In this document: positions 35,741 to 46,897 of the stretch, in pieces
How positions within the stretch are numbered: the stretch's first letter is position 1
Layout of the letters: every line of letters starts with the position of its first letter
Source of the DNA: Spinacia oleracea
Lineage: Eukaryota > Streptophyta > Magnoliopsida > Caryophyllales > Amaranthaceae
Assembly (NCBI RefSeq): GCF_020520425.1
Contig: NC_079489.1
Span: forward strand, 21,476,001-21,540,000
Direction of reading: 5' to 3'
DNA: 64,000 bases
Made by a program: the position numbers and the translations under genes
The notes under the pieces: model-generated
What the model was told of the DNA's origin: nothing
The model's database searches: none
Seen by the model: the letters and a program-made list of their open reading frames with translations, nothing else

Positions 35741-37173
35741 TTAATTCTTTAAGCCTAGAAGAAACGGCATACTTGAAGAAGGAAGCCATAATTGTCCTTG
35801 AATAAAAGGAGCAACAGTATATCTCATAGCCTCATCTTTATTTGTAATAACATGGTAACCCTTCCATCTAACCCTTCTACTAGTATCAGCACCAGGACCT
35901 CGATTAGCAAACTCACCATAGTTTAATGTATCCAAAGCAAAGGTACCAGCCCACGGCATCCACCCTGCTGGTTGTATAAAATCAGCAAGCATAGACTGCA
36001 TGATTATTGTTGTTGAGTATTCCTTCCATGGCCTACCCAAAAAAGTTGGGAGTCTAAATCTATCAGCAAACAGCTTTTGTTCAGGTACAATTCTACAGTT
36101 ATGGATCACAATTCCTGACATTTCACGTTTATCTTTCTTTCCTTGTGCTGTGATTGTGTTCTGCTGATTATCCATAGGCTTTCTGACTACTATAAGGGAG
36201 TTTTGTATGATTGCGCTACCATCTCCGAATATGAAGTCTACTGTGCCTGAAATCACACAGTTGCGATAAAACTGTCTGTGTGCTTGTGGGTAAAGGGTGT
36301 CTTGATATCCATCCATTCTGCAATTATAAAACGCAGACATGTCTGACTGTACTCTTAGTGCCACTGCTTGGTGTCCCTCAGGACCTGCTGTGTTCTGAAA
36401 TCCCATCGATTTACCGATAAAACCATTTCCAATTACAGCTGCAAAATTATATATACCATTATTATTACAGAATGACCGTGCGCATTTTCTTTTACTATAT
36501 TAAAGGGTAAATTTGGCAAACACAACCTAAATAAAGTTTCCTATTTGACGATTACAACCTCAAACTTCAAATTTTGTCAATTACAACCTTAAACTTATAC
36601 ATCATTTTAAATTACAACCCGAATGCATTTTTCGGCAAAAATCATTAGAAGATGATGTCATAGTGTTATTGCCAGAAAATGAATTCGGATTGTAATTAAA
36701 ATGAATGTATAAGTTTAATGTTATAACAGACAAAATTAGAAGTTTGAGTTGTAATTGACAAATATGAAACTTTATTAGGTTGTATTGGCCAAAATTAATT
36801 TCCATATTAAAGTGTAACAAAGAGACTAGCTTACCAAAAGTAGCAGATTGGTATGTGCTGACACCATCGGTAAAACATTTTCTTCCGGTGACAATGGTCT
36901 TACGAGGTCCATCTCCATACATAAAGATGTTAGTTTGATCTTTAGTAATAAGTACTTGTTCATTGTATAGCCCTGCTTTCACATAAATAACATATTTTCC
37001 TTGTAGATTCTTTGGATATGCTGCAACTGCTTGAGAAATGGTCTTAAACTGTCCACTTCCATCTTGAGCCACAATTACACTTGGTTTTGGATTGTTTGTG
37101 TTAACCCTTCCGACCAATTTCCTATCCTCTTTTGTAAACCAAGTCGGATATCCATCTTTACCAAGCTTAGGGA

Positions 37174-37204
<31 letters not shown>

Positions 37205-37876
37205 TTGATTTGTATTAAGGAGTCGGCGAGAGCTAAAACTGACATTAGTATTAATCCCAAAACTACTGAAAATGGGACTAATCTCTGAAATAACAGCAAG
37301 CATATTACTGGTTAATTCAGTCGCATTTTGAAGAGCTTTATTCATCTTATCTTTCAAATCAGAATTCGCAACACCATCAATACACGACTGTTGATACGCA
37401 ACAGTAGCAGTCAACCAATTCTTCAAATCGTCTTCCTTTTCCTTCATGGTAGACAGCTTAACATCAGTTGCATCATGAAGTACAGACTGTAACTCATCCG
37501 TAGCAAGCTGTAACAACTCCTTACAATCCTGAAACGCCATTTTATTCAAAGGGTCATTGGCTTGTTTCCCTATAGAATCTGAGTTTTGTATACCTTCTTT
37601 AACAGCATTAATAGTGGCTGTTATGGCAACATTGATATAGTCTTTCAGGGTAGCAGTTTGGTTGTTAGCAACAGAACCCAGGCTCTGAACACATGCTTCT
37701 TTGTAATCTGTTGGATTACAAATAGCTTGAACTGCTTTGTTGGCGGTCGCTAAAGGATCTTGCTTATGGTTTTTCGTTATACTACTATTTGTATGACGAA
37801 CGAGCATTACAAGACCAAAGGCTACACCAGCTATAAGGATTAATGATATTCCTAATCCAATTAACTTTCCCTTCAT
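35741..37876 (-). CDS. Pectin methylesterase with PMEI pro-domain (type I PME)
   Basis: Two exons, 37876-36835 and 36438-35741, with GT/AG borders and a phase-1 intron, give 579 residues. The enzyme removes methyl esters from cell-wall homogalacturonan. Residues 5-26 form a signal-anchor helix. Residues ~43-200 are the PMEI-like inhibitor domain with its Cys residues (53, 62, 118, 165). The RRLL processing motif is at 217-220, followed by a run of ten Asn (225-234) encoded by an ATT/AAT microsatellite. The catalytic domain follows, with GLYNE (302-306), QAVAL (Gln371), QDTL (Gln393, Asp394), DFIFG (Asp415) and LGRPW (Arg483), so all active-site residues are present. The protein is expected to be cut at RRLL and secreted. 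The open frame running past 36835 into the intron is not coding. Confidence 0.95.
36506..36803. mobile_element. Mutator-like MITE filling most of the pectinesterase intron
   Basis: The element is 298 bp with inverted repeats of ~100 bp (GGTAAATTTGGCAAACACAA.. / GGAAATTAATTTTGGCCAAT..) and the exact 9-bp duplication ATATTAAAG (36497-36505, 36804-36812). The TIR contains CAACCT blocks every ~29-32 bp. The host intron (36439-36834) would be only about 90 bp without it. Confidence 0.92.
37177..37204 (-). repeat. In-frame trinucleotide microsatellite encoding poly-Asn
   Basis: A (TAT/ATT)n run on plus is read as AAT codons in the pectinesterase linker, just after the RRLL site. Length variation would change a disordered linker, not the active site. 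Confidence 0.85.
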
Positions 37877-38400
37877 TTTGATTTTTTTTTTTTTTTTATA
37901 TAAAAGAATTTTTTTAATCCTTACATAAAAAAAGTTAGTTTAGCCAATTGGTAAAGAAAAAAATTACTCTTAATTTATGATTAATATAGTATTATACACT
38001 TTATGTAGACTCTTAATTTAGAGTTTTCTTCCTAAATTTTTGGATTACATGCTTATTTAAGCATTAACTAAAATTAGTTTGGACAACAATAATGTTACAA
38101 AAATTGAGTGAAAGATATCTACAACAAATGTTAAGATGAAACTTTACATTGTATGTTTTCCATTGGTTTTCCTAAATTAAATTATAATAAGGTATATTTA
38201 GAAAATTAGATTGCTGTAATTTAGGTTTAATTAAAGCCACTAGATATCATTTACTAATTAAAGAATAACCGTGGAGATATAATGATTGGATTAGACATAA
38301 AAGTATAACTGATACGGACATACGGTGTATTATGTTGTAAATGCAATCGAACATAATGGTCGTGTATGTATAAATTAAAAACAAAAAAACAAAAATTAAA
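37877..38400. other. Upstream region of the pectinesterase gene; otherwise featureless
   Basis: AT-rich DNA with a long T run directly before the start codon (plus strand 37886-37899). No TATA box at a convincing distance and no repeats could be supported. Confidence 0.35.
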
Positions 38401-38403
38401 GCA

Positions 38404-38720
38404 AATTCGCCAAAACAGATATTTATATGTCTAATTTTACGACAAATAACCTTTTATAAGTTTTCTGACAATTTCATACCATAAAAATATATTTATTTTT
38501 GCGAGAAACAAGTTTAGACCACTGTCTGCCATTGACTACGTCGTGTTTGTCACGTGCGTCTTTTTTTCTTGAAAAATTTGCCAAAATACACCTTTTAATT
38601 ATATGTTTGAATTTACCAGAAACAAGCTAGTACTCCTTTTGCCAATTTAGGACCTTTGAGATTTACGAGAAATAACCTTAGCAACCTTTTATTGTGATAA
38701 GGATTTTATTTTTATCGTTT
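38404..38720. repeat. Two direct, decayed ladder-type TIR copies
   Basis: GCAAATTCGCCAAAAC (38401-) and GAAAAATTTGCCAAAATACA (38573-) start two blocks that each contain ACGA(C/G)(A/G)AATAACCTT and spaced ACC motifs. They resemble the inverted repeats of the Mutator-like elements at 36506 and 47599, but lie in the same direction and have no target duplication. Confidence 0.4.
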
Positions 38721-38984
38721 CAGTACATTACATTGATCATTTGATTACTCCGTAGAAAGGTGGATCATGGTTTTCATGGGAATTAGAACTGTCATGGCAA
38801 GAAGCAAATTTTTTTTTTTGTTTTGAATAGACAAGCAATAGTAGGTTGTGATTTGTGAACCGGCCTTTGCTTCTTTTTTTTGGACAATAGTAATCATAAA
38901 ACATAAACTAAAAAGATGAAAAGGAGAAACAATGGGAGCGACACATATCAGTTATTTTGTGCGCCCTTTGAACTTGCTGACGGT

Positions 38985-39995
38985 TCGCTTTAGGATAACA
39001 CATGTTTTATAAAAAAAATGTTATCTCCTGAATTGCCGCTACAGTCCAAATTATAGGAATGTTCATTTCCTTCGTCGATACCTCCTGATTTGAAATTAGG
39101 TTCACCGAGTCTGTAAGGATCAATACCTCTTCTACCAAATGTTTCTTGCACCGTTGAATACCACCAACACATGTTTAAGCCTCTCAATGCAGGGGGGGAA
39201 TGTGCTATACCATACGAGCCTCCTCCGTCCTTGCAAATACCATCTTTTTTGTCTCAAATTGCCTAGCCTGCTCCTACTCTCTTTGTATGCTTGTCCCACG
39301 AACCGTCCACCTACAAAACAAAGTTAGGAAAGAAAGATTTTTCACGTCCGAGTTGCACATGGTAGAACCCTGGCGGTTGGACCGATTGTTGTGAATTCAA
39401 CGAAGGATTACAGAGCACATTTAGGTTTCTTGTAGACATTACAATCACCCTCCTCTCTTGCCATATTAGTTAACACCGTTCTCACATGGCCTACTTCAAT
39501 TCATTCTTCAAAATTCTCGAATTCCTAGTGATCCATAAACTGCATAACATTGCCACAAATGTATCAATTCGCAAACTATTCTTTCCATCCTCGCTATAGA
39601 AAAGAAGGATATATCATTGGAACCATTCTCTAAAAAGAATAGAGCCATCATTATCCGAGCAAATTGATAGAGGACATAACACCCAAGCCAACTTTGCAAG
39701 GTTACAAATTCAGAAGATGTGTTGGACAGATTCCCCAACCTCTCCACAATAATCGCATTCACTAACAATTTCAATTCCAAGCCTTTGAAATGGAAATAAA
39801 GTCCTTAACCATACATTTGCTTGCTGACAAAATTAGCTGATTAGATTTCACTTGTGGAATCACACCATTTACCCAAGGCATACTCACCGCTTTCACCTTA
39901 GTCCCATCTCCTATCTTCCATGACATTCCTCTTTCAAATTTCCCAACTGCCTCATATAAACCTTGTAAGAAATATAACGCTATTGAAATCAAATA
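38985..39995 (-). mobile_element. LINE relic (zf-RVT and RNase H parts)
   Basis: Minus-strand frames give 'GKFERGMSWKIGDGTKVKAV' and 'MPWVNG' (39880-39950), a CDYCG..QHIF..CN zinc-binding stretch (~39690-39760) and RNase H-like text ('DSVNL', 'SSGGIDEGNEHS', ~39040-39110) in different frames. Stops and shifts are frequent. It is the 3' portion of an L1-type element. Confidence 0.7.
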
Positions 39996-39999
39996 ATAA

Positions 40000-40870
40000 G
40001 AGAACTTGAAAAACTTACTTAATTTATTATCTCCAAATTACAATGATTGTGTCGTGGTATGAAGGCCACTGACTTAGAAGCGAATTTTTCCACTACCGGT
40101 ACAGGCTCCCAAGTGACTAACGCCCCCCAAGGTTTGTAGGGGAATATAGTTAAATACATATTAACGCAGCGGAATAATCCCCAAAGCCAGGAAGCATGTA
40201 TAAAGTACAGATTAAGAAAACCTACATTCGTAGCGTGTTTTCCCTAGTTCAACGAATCACGAACGCGAACAAAGAACTCCAAATGTCGTTCCTTTACTTG
40301 GTTCACCGACACGTTCAGATCTGTCTTGAATTCGCAGCTTAGACGTCACTCAAGATATTTTTAGTTGTTAGGGAAGAAGAGTATGAACGGAGGCAAAGAG
40401 AGAATTTGGGTTCTCTTTGATTAGGTTAAACCGAACTACGTGAATTAGTTGTGTTGTATGTTGTTGGAAAAACATTAAGAGAGGTGGTGTCTTATAACCC
40501 TAAGGTAATAACATGATCGGCCAGGGCACAAGGTCTCAACCGGCCAGCTACACGCACAAGCCCACGAAGTAGCTCGCACAAGGCAACCCAGCCGTGGGCC
40601 GTGGGCCTTGCTGCTTGCTTGTTGCCATCGCTGTTGTCCACGCGCGCCCAGCCGTGGCCTTGCAGGCTTGCTCTCGCTGCTGGCTCGTTGGGCCTTGCGC
40701 GCTTGGCTCGATGGGCCGGCAGCCTCGTCTCGCTCGTATCCGCGACCAATGCCTTACAGCTATTGTTTATCGTATAGTACTTGACGAATCACCGTCGTAC
40801 GATACGATTATTCGTTTCGCTTAGCTTACAAATATTCGCGATATGATATACGATTTCGATCCAACGTCAT
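40000..40870. other. Probable copia LTR-derived sequence
   Basis: The stretch contains a GC-rich run with repeated GGCTTG/GGGCCTTGCGCG words (40590-40740) and then 'ATACGATT..TATCGTAC' repeats (40765-40875). I associate this style with LTRs of large copia (SIRE-like) elements. No partner LTR or coding is in the window, so this is a weak call. Confidence 0.3.
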
Positions 40871-40908
40871 ATCGTACATTTATGTTTTTCCGAATGAAGC
40901 AACAACAA

Positions 40909-41105
40909 GGTCAACTAAACTGCGGCGCAAATGACTTTTCAGTATGTTAAAAAAAGGTCTTTTGCGTCGCTGGTTAACTAAACTGCGGCGCAAATGACTT
41001 TTCAGTATGTTTAAAAAAAGGTCTTTTGCGTCGCTGGTTAACTAAACTGCGACGCAAATGAGTTTTCATTATGTTAAAAAAAGGTCATTTGCGTCGTAGA
41101 TTAAC
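40909..41105. repeat. Three ~65-bp tandem units, each an inverted repeat (CACTA-type subterminal array)
   Basis: Each unit reads AACTAAACTGCGGCGCAAAT ... GTC(T/A)TTTGCGTCG(C/T) with a short centre, so it folds on itself. Such GCGACGCAAATGA arrays mark the ends of plant En/Spm (CACTA) elements. The adjacent Ulp1-like fragment agrees. Confidence 0.65.
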
Positions 41106-41260
41106 TAAACTGTTCAATTGGTTCTTAATCATCAACTTATTTCTCCTCTTCTGCATAGAATCAAATATGTAGACCTGAGATTTAGCCAAGCAAATAACTA
41201 CAAGAATCCAGTGACTCCTACATACAAACAATAAAATTATGTCGTTAGAAAAAAAAATAT
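41105..41260 (-). pseudogene. Ulp1-like (C48) protease fragment from a CACTA element
   Basis: The minus-strand frame gives 'SHWILVVICLAKSQVYIFDS' followed by MQKRRN. It matches the His..Asp segment of SUMO-protease-like domains often carried by plant CACTA and Mutator elements. The Cys/Gln part is missing and the frame runs straight into the subterminal repeats. Confidence 0.6.
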
Positions 41261-41320
41261 CAACAACAATCAACGTAACAGAACTAATCTGCACAGAACA
41301 GGATCTTGCAGAACATAACT

Positions 41321-41354
41321 GAACTGCACAGATCAGAAATGATCTGTGCAGTTC
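41321..41354. repeat. Perfect 15-bp stem hairpin
   Basis: GAACTGCACAGATCA, loop GAAA, then the exact reverse complement. Neighbouring sequence repeats the word CTGCACAGA several times. Confidence 0.85.
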
Positions 41355-41384
41355 AGAACTGTTTTGCACAGAAATAATCCTTGA

Positions 41385-42512
41385 GGAATCTCTCCCAAGG
41401 ATGAAACTCCCTAGCCACATCAAGTATGACAGCTCCACAGATCCTGACGATCACATAGCTGCGTACGAGGGACATATGTACCTTACACCGCATCCTCGGC
41501 AGTATGGTGCAAGTGCTTCCCGGCTACGCTAAGAGGTTTGGCCCAAACCTGGTTCAAAAACTTAAAGGACGGGTCCATCCGTAATTTCAGACAGTTGTCG
41601 AAGCAATTCTGTGAGCACTTCGTCAGCAACAACGTAGGGAGAAAACATCAGCCGAACTATGGAGCGTGAAGCAGCGAGGGGACGAAAGCCTAAGAGACTA
41701 TCTTGGGCGATTCAGCCGAGAAGCTGTGATGATACCCGATATTAAGCCGGACGTCGCCATACTGGCTCTTACTCATGGCTTACGTAAAAGCATATATAGA
41801 TATTACCTAGCAAAGAAGAATGTCTCCAACCTAGAAGCTGCTCTTGAAAAGGCGGACGAATACATCAGGATTGAGGAATTTAATAGGACACTGGTTGTAT
41901 CCAACCATGATGATTACGTCCATCCACAGATGGAAGACTCCAGGAAGGACGAAAAAAGGGAGAAGGGTAGTCAAAGAAGAAAGGACAACCGAGAAGACTA
42001 TGGGAACGACGAACGAAAGATAAAAAGAAAGACAAGTGTGACAGTTACACACCTTTGCTCGTCCCTCGCTCACATATATTTGCCATGAACAAAACTGATG
42101 ACAAATGGGAACGCCTTGGGAAGATGCACTTCAAGAATCGGGATCGGTCTAAATGGTGCGATTTTCATGATGACTACTGTCACATGACAGACGAGTGTCG
42201 AGATCTCAAAAACAATGTGGAATACCTGATTCGGCGAGGCTACTTCAAGCAATACATGCCTCAAAACCGAAATCAAAGGGAAAGGCAAAAGATAACAAGG
42301 AGGAACCTCCGAACTCCGAAGACACCTGAAGGTTGGAAACCTAGTGCTAAGGAAAGCAGCTGCAGTCAGGAAGGCAAAGCTCTCTGCAAATTGGGGGGAC
42401 CGTACTTGATCTACGAGGAGCTGCAGCTGAGGACATGCAAACTACAAAGGTTAGATGGATCAAAGGTGACAAGTCATTGGAACACATATGTCCTTAAGAA
42501 GTACTTCATCTA
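41385..42512 (+). pseudogene. gag of a Tat-type gypsy element fused by deletion to the pol C-terminus
   Basis: Plus-strand frames give a Retrotrans_gag domain: 'PSHIKYDSSTDPDDHIAAYE', then after a frameshift 'AQTWFKNLKDGSIRNF', and 'ESLRDYLGRFSREAV'. The late-gag signature of Tat/Retand elements follows: 'WCDFHDDYCHMTDECRDLK'. At about 42330-42350 the sequence jumps to the last part of pol ('GGPYLIYEELQ', 'SKVTSHWNTYVLKKYF'). Protease, RT, RNase H and integrase are absent. It is an internally deleted, non-autonomous copy with frameshifts. Confidence 0.8.
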
Positions 42513-42769
42513 AGATCCAACTCAATCTATCATTTACAATCTTATATTTATTTTTGAATAAGACCCCTTGGCCGTACATAATGAGGCTTAAGGGGAAGCA
42601 AAAACAATTTTGTGTGTGACTTTTATCTTCACTTGAAGAGGTTCTTTCCAGTTTCAACACGGTTTTCACCTTCTATCCTCCATGTAGTAAGAAGTTTTTA
42701 ATATACTTACAAATCTCTTGTTTCACATTCTTCCAATTACGCATTTAAACCACTGTGTGTCATCCCATG

Positions 42770-43310
42770 ATAAAACAAATACGACATATGATGCCACTCG
42801 AAAATCTTAAAGGCAAGATCGAGCTAAAACATACCCACAAAGGGTAGCACCCGAGAAGGTCAAAGGGGGAGTAGGCACAAATGTTGCGTATATCCCATGC
42901 TCGCTCGAATAGCGAAAGCATGAAAGCTATCCTAACCCGGCCTACCCCGAAGATTTATTTGCTAAAGCGAAAAGTCAGATAGGTCAGGGAAAAGAAGCAA
43001 AAAGCCAATACAAGGCTCAACATGACTAGAGGTAGCACCCTAAGGCAAGCGACCAAAAAAGGCCAAACGCAAACCTAGAGTGCACCCAACCAACACATGT
43101 TGCGCATATTCCATGCTCGCTCAAATCACGAAAGCATGAAAGCTATCCTAACCCGGCCTGCCCGGAAGATTTATTCGCTAAGGCGAAAAGTTAGATAGGT
43201 TAGGGAAAAGAAGCAAAAAGCCAATACAAGGCTCAAAATGACTAGAGGTAGCACCCTAAGTCAAGCGGCCCCAAGGGCCAAACACAAACCTAGAGTGCAC
43301 CCAACCATCC
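42770..43310 (+). repeat. 216-bp tandem repeat in the gypsy 3' untranslated region
   Basis: Two long units starting ATGTTGCG(T/C)ATAT.CCATGC (42881 and 43097) share 'GAAAGCATGAAAGCTATCC' and 'GAAGCAAAAAGCCAATACAA', with about 10% difference. Such tandem repeats between pol and the 3' LTR are typical of Tat/Retand/Ogre elements. Confidence 0.8.
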
Positions 43311-43798
43311 CCTTTGGAAATTCGTAATGTAGGTGCCCGAAAGAAATACGAACTGACATAGAATTCCAAAAGGTAGAAGTCAATACAAATTAAAAGGGCT
43401 TCACACAGTTTCATGAGCCTATAACAAGAAAAATAAAACTACGATCTGGCGGCCGCACTCTACATTCGCTGCAAATACAGCCAACCAACTAGCACAAAAA
43501 CAACCGAAAGGGAAACCATACAATTCTCTAGCGACTATGGGGTAAACAAACGCGGTGGATGGCCACCCCTCACATGGATACCTCGAAAAGTTAGCTCGAG
43601 CTTGCCGGAATCACATAGATGATTGCCGGAATATAACCGGTCGGAACTCGTCGGATGGCACCCAGAAAGTCGCTTGAAAACGGCGGGAAGACCAACGAAA
43701 AACTTCAGAATACCGTCGGAAATTGACGTAGGACGGTCGAAAAAGGGAATTACAAAGTACGACACCTACATTTGGATGATGACTGTACATGCGGAAAA

Positions 43799-44395
43799 AA
43801 AACAAATCGGCCACCACCGACCGATACAGCCACTAACCGGCTGGCCGAAAAAAAAAAAGAAAAAAAAAGAAAGAGAAAGTCGACCACCACCACGGACGGC
43901 AGCGGCCGACCGGCCACCAGCCGGAAAAAAAAAGGGTCGACGACCACCGGTATGATACTAGATGGCCGCCCAAAAAAAAAGTCGACCACCACCACAGACG
44001 GCAGCGGCCGACCGGCCACCACCATTACAGCCACTGGCCGGCCGGCCGAAAAAAAAAGGGTCGACCACCATCACCGACGGCGGCGGCCGGCCGACCACCA
44101 CCAGCCGGCTAGGACCAGCCGACCACCACCGGTACAATCACTAGACGGTTGCCCGAACAAAAATAGGGTCGACCACCACCACCGACGACGACGGCCGATC
44201 GGCCACCACCAGCCGACTAGGACCAGCCGACCACCATCGGTAAAGCCACACGGGCTGGCGGAGGCAGGAAACCGGCCAGCCACGACATCCAACCATCCAG
44301 CCGACCGACCATCAAGCCCAGTCAGTCGGCCTTCGGACATGCCCAGCCATCCGACTGACCACCACGCCCAGCCAGCCGGCCGACCACCGGGAGAG
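43799..44395 (+). repeat. GC-rich minisatellite array (GGTCGACCACCACC type)
   Basis: Five or six variable ~85-130-bp units each combine an A run, GGTCGACCACCACC, a CGACGGC(A/G)GCGGCCG block and GGCCACCACC. Long open frames on both strands (43772-44515 plus and others) are by-products of the repeat. It lies in the 3' region of the gypsy element. Confidence 0.75.
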
Positions 44396-44733
44396 CCGCC
44401 CCATGAGTATTTAGAAAGAAAGAAGAAAAGACGAAAGAATAAAGGAAAAATGAATGGTCAAATCTTCTCCTACTTTTTAGAAACATGCTGGAGTTGGGAA
44501 ATTAAATGCAATTAATGTTATTTGACTTGTCCACAAAGCCAAACAAGGAAAGTCTGTCAAAATACACAATATTGTTGTGCATACTTCTTATACGTGGATA
44601 TTTTTGTCAAATATTTGTACTATTGGAAAGTACGAAAGCTATGTTACATACGAATACGGAAACGGTGATAAAGAAAGAATATCTTATTATTGCACTTAGC
44701 CCATAAATTTTGTAACTTACAAAATTATATGGG

Positions 44734-45189
44734 ACTGGGGGGCAAGTTGTTTGGGAATACAAACGGCTCACGACACGTCGACACATGGGCCATACGCAAT
44801 AGGTTTAGACGGACATTAACATGGGTAAAATACAAATATTAGGGATGACCCACGGGGGACGGCCCACAAGGGTCGGCCGGCCCGTAGTCATTAAGATCGT
44901 CCAATCATACTCCGCCTAATGGATGGGCTCTCAAACCTAACAGAAGTCGGCTAGGCAAAGAGTTCGTGTTGACCAAGGAACCAGATTAGGGTTTCTATCC
45001 TATATTCCTATATATACGGCCCGGATGCACATCAGAAAGCACGCAATCAATAAACCTTAAACCTAATTCTGTAACTTAAGCCCATAACCTCCGTCTAACT
45101 CCGGTCTAGGAAGAATACTCTTGAAGACCTCTCGTCGTCTTTACCGTACGACTCATTAGTCAAGGATCCCCTGTATTTAGACCGAAACA
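44734..45189 (+). mobile_element. Polypurine tract and 3' LTR of the Tat-type gypsy element
   Basis: GGGACTGGGGGGCAAG (44731-44746) is the purine tract typical of this lineage. The LTR starts TGTTTGGGAATACAAACGGC (44748) and ends GACCGAAACA (45189), 442 bp. A TATA-like CTATATATAC is at 45008-45017. The 5' LTR is not in the window; the CACTA relic adjoins the gag instead. Confidence 0.75.
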
Positions 45190-45592
45190 AGAGTAAATAT
45201 GAGAAACTTTTTATAAAGAACCGAAAGAAACAAATATTAGCAAATTGTTACCTTATATTGAAAGTAAATATGAGTACATTTATTTCAAGGAATATAAGTT
45301 TAGATAAATTTAGTTAAACTTAAGGATCTGTTTTATTCGACTTATTTTGTCTGAACTTATATAATCTCAAATTATTTTATTTGAAATAAACTTATTTTGA
45401 CTGAAATAAACTTATTTGTGTGTTAAAATGTCTGGAAAAAAACTTAATTTCTTTTAATTATTTATTTAGGGAAAATTAAATCAATTGGTGTTGATGAACT
45501 CATTTACGAAATATATTTTATTAACTTTTCGGTAAATAATTATTAAATTATTAAAAAAATTTACATAAAAATATTTACGGAGTAGTAATAAT
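45190..45592. other. AT-rich sequence, no feature seen
   Basis: Very AT-rich DNA with short repeated AAATAAACTTATTT words. It may be the body of a Helitron ending at 45619, but I cannot find its 5' end. Confidence 0.3.
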
Positions 45593-45619
45593 CGTGCGTT
45601 GTACGGGTACTAAACTAGT
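45593..45619 (+). mobile_element. Helitron 3' terminus
   Basis: CGTGCGTTGTACG can form a short stem, followed by GGTACTAAACTAGT and then T. This is the known plant Helitron end. The 5' end was not located. Confidence 0.65.
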
Positions 45620-46068
45620 TCTTAGATAATTTAAAGCTCAACCCGTTTTAAGAAAATTGACCAAAAGTTGTATTTTTAGAATCAAATTTTCCAAAATAAA
45701 AATTGATAAATTCAAAAAAGTTAGACATCTAATGAAAAGGTAAATGAATACTCCCATAACATGATTTGGATAAAATCAATCAACATGATCAAACTATAGA
45801 GTTCTATATGATGATCAAATTTTAATCTTTGATTTCTTTTTCAGATTTCTATATAAAGGTTTTGTTTTTCTACATTTGGTTATATAATTATATTTTGTTG
45901 GTTTGCTTGTAGTCATTATGAGATTTTCGTCTAATCCCTCACCCTCTTAAAATAATACCACAGAACACATTTTTAATGATTTGTGCGGGTTTAATTAGAA
46001 AAATGATCTAGGTAATTCTTTAAGTTTATTTTTAACAAATAATCAAAACACTTACTATGTATTACGTA

Positions 46069-46336
46069 CTCCCTCCGTTCCAAAAAATAAATGATGTTTC
46101 AGTTTTTAATTTTTACGTTTGTCAATGCGCATTTTGTATTATTTTTATCTCTAATTATACATTAGATAAAATTATATGAAGTAAAATTTTGATATTCTTA
46201 ATGTACTTATCGAAACGAATCAAACAAGAACCCACATGAATTTGTTTTTTCTTATGTATTGAAAATAATTTATAAGATTCTCTTTAATTGTGAATATTGT
46301 CAAAATTCTAAATCGTAACATTAGGAACGAAATGAG
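46069..46336. mobile_element. Decayed Stowaway MITE
   Basis: CTCCCTCCGTTCCAAAAAAT at the left and the inverse of CTCATTTCGTTCCTAATGTT at the right, flanked by TA. The arms have several mismatches. Confidence 0.65.
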
Positions 46337-46547
46337 TAGTTGTTTTCGTTTGTTATTTATCCATAGTAATAACTAATAAGAGTTTAAAAAATAAAAGTTA
46401 AAGTTGGATCTCACAATTAAAAGTAAAATAAATTAAATGATTAATTAGCGAAATTCTTGATCATAATAATAACTGACTATAATTTTAACGATTAACAAAT
46501 TATATAAAAAAATTGTACATCACACGTGATTAAATATAGTTTTTATA

Positions 46548-46643
46548 TCTCTATTATATAAGGGAGCTCGTGAGGTTAATTTAGTAATTGAATTTTTGGT
46601 GTCCCCCTATAGAATAGTCTATTATACCCTCTCTAACTTAATA
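46548..46643 (+). mobile_element. Helitron 5' terminus (outer copy)
   Basis: TCTCTATTATATAAGGGAGC after an A, followed by 'GTGTCCCCCTATAGAATAGT'. The same family start recurs at 47312 and, inverted, at 56934. Its 3' end may be CTAAT at 49706-49710. Confidence 0.6.
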
Positions 46644-46897
46644 CTTTTTCCGTTCCTTAAATATCACATCATGGTTGACTTTACTCCTCTAACACATTAC
46701 TGTGTTTCTTAATCTCTTAAATTGTGTATAAGTAAACATTATAAAAAAATGTTATTTAGAAAATATATAGTGGTACGGATCTAATATAACCTCAGATGGC
46801 TACAATTTTCTAACGTATGAATCACAAAAGATGGTCAAAGTTGTCGTGTGAATAGAGCAAAAAACAAAATGATGAGATATTTGTGGACCGGAGGAAG
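46644..46897. mobile_element. Stowaway MITE
   Basis: C-TTTTTCCGTTCCTTAAATA and the inverse of CTTCCTCCGGTCCACAAAT, flanked by TA (46642-46643, 46898-46899). Confidence 0.7.

Noticed and set aside
36602-36834. Continuation of the pectinesterase frame past the first exon
   Set aside because: A good GT donor at 36834/36833 and an acceptor at 36439 restore the conserved family sequence; the extra frame is intron and MITE.
43772-44515. 247-codon open frame rich in His, Pro, Arg, Lys
   Set aside because: Produced by the GTCGACCACC minisatellite in the gypsy 3' region; no family resemblance and open in other frames too.
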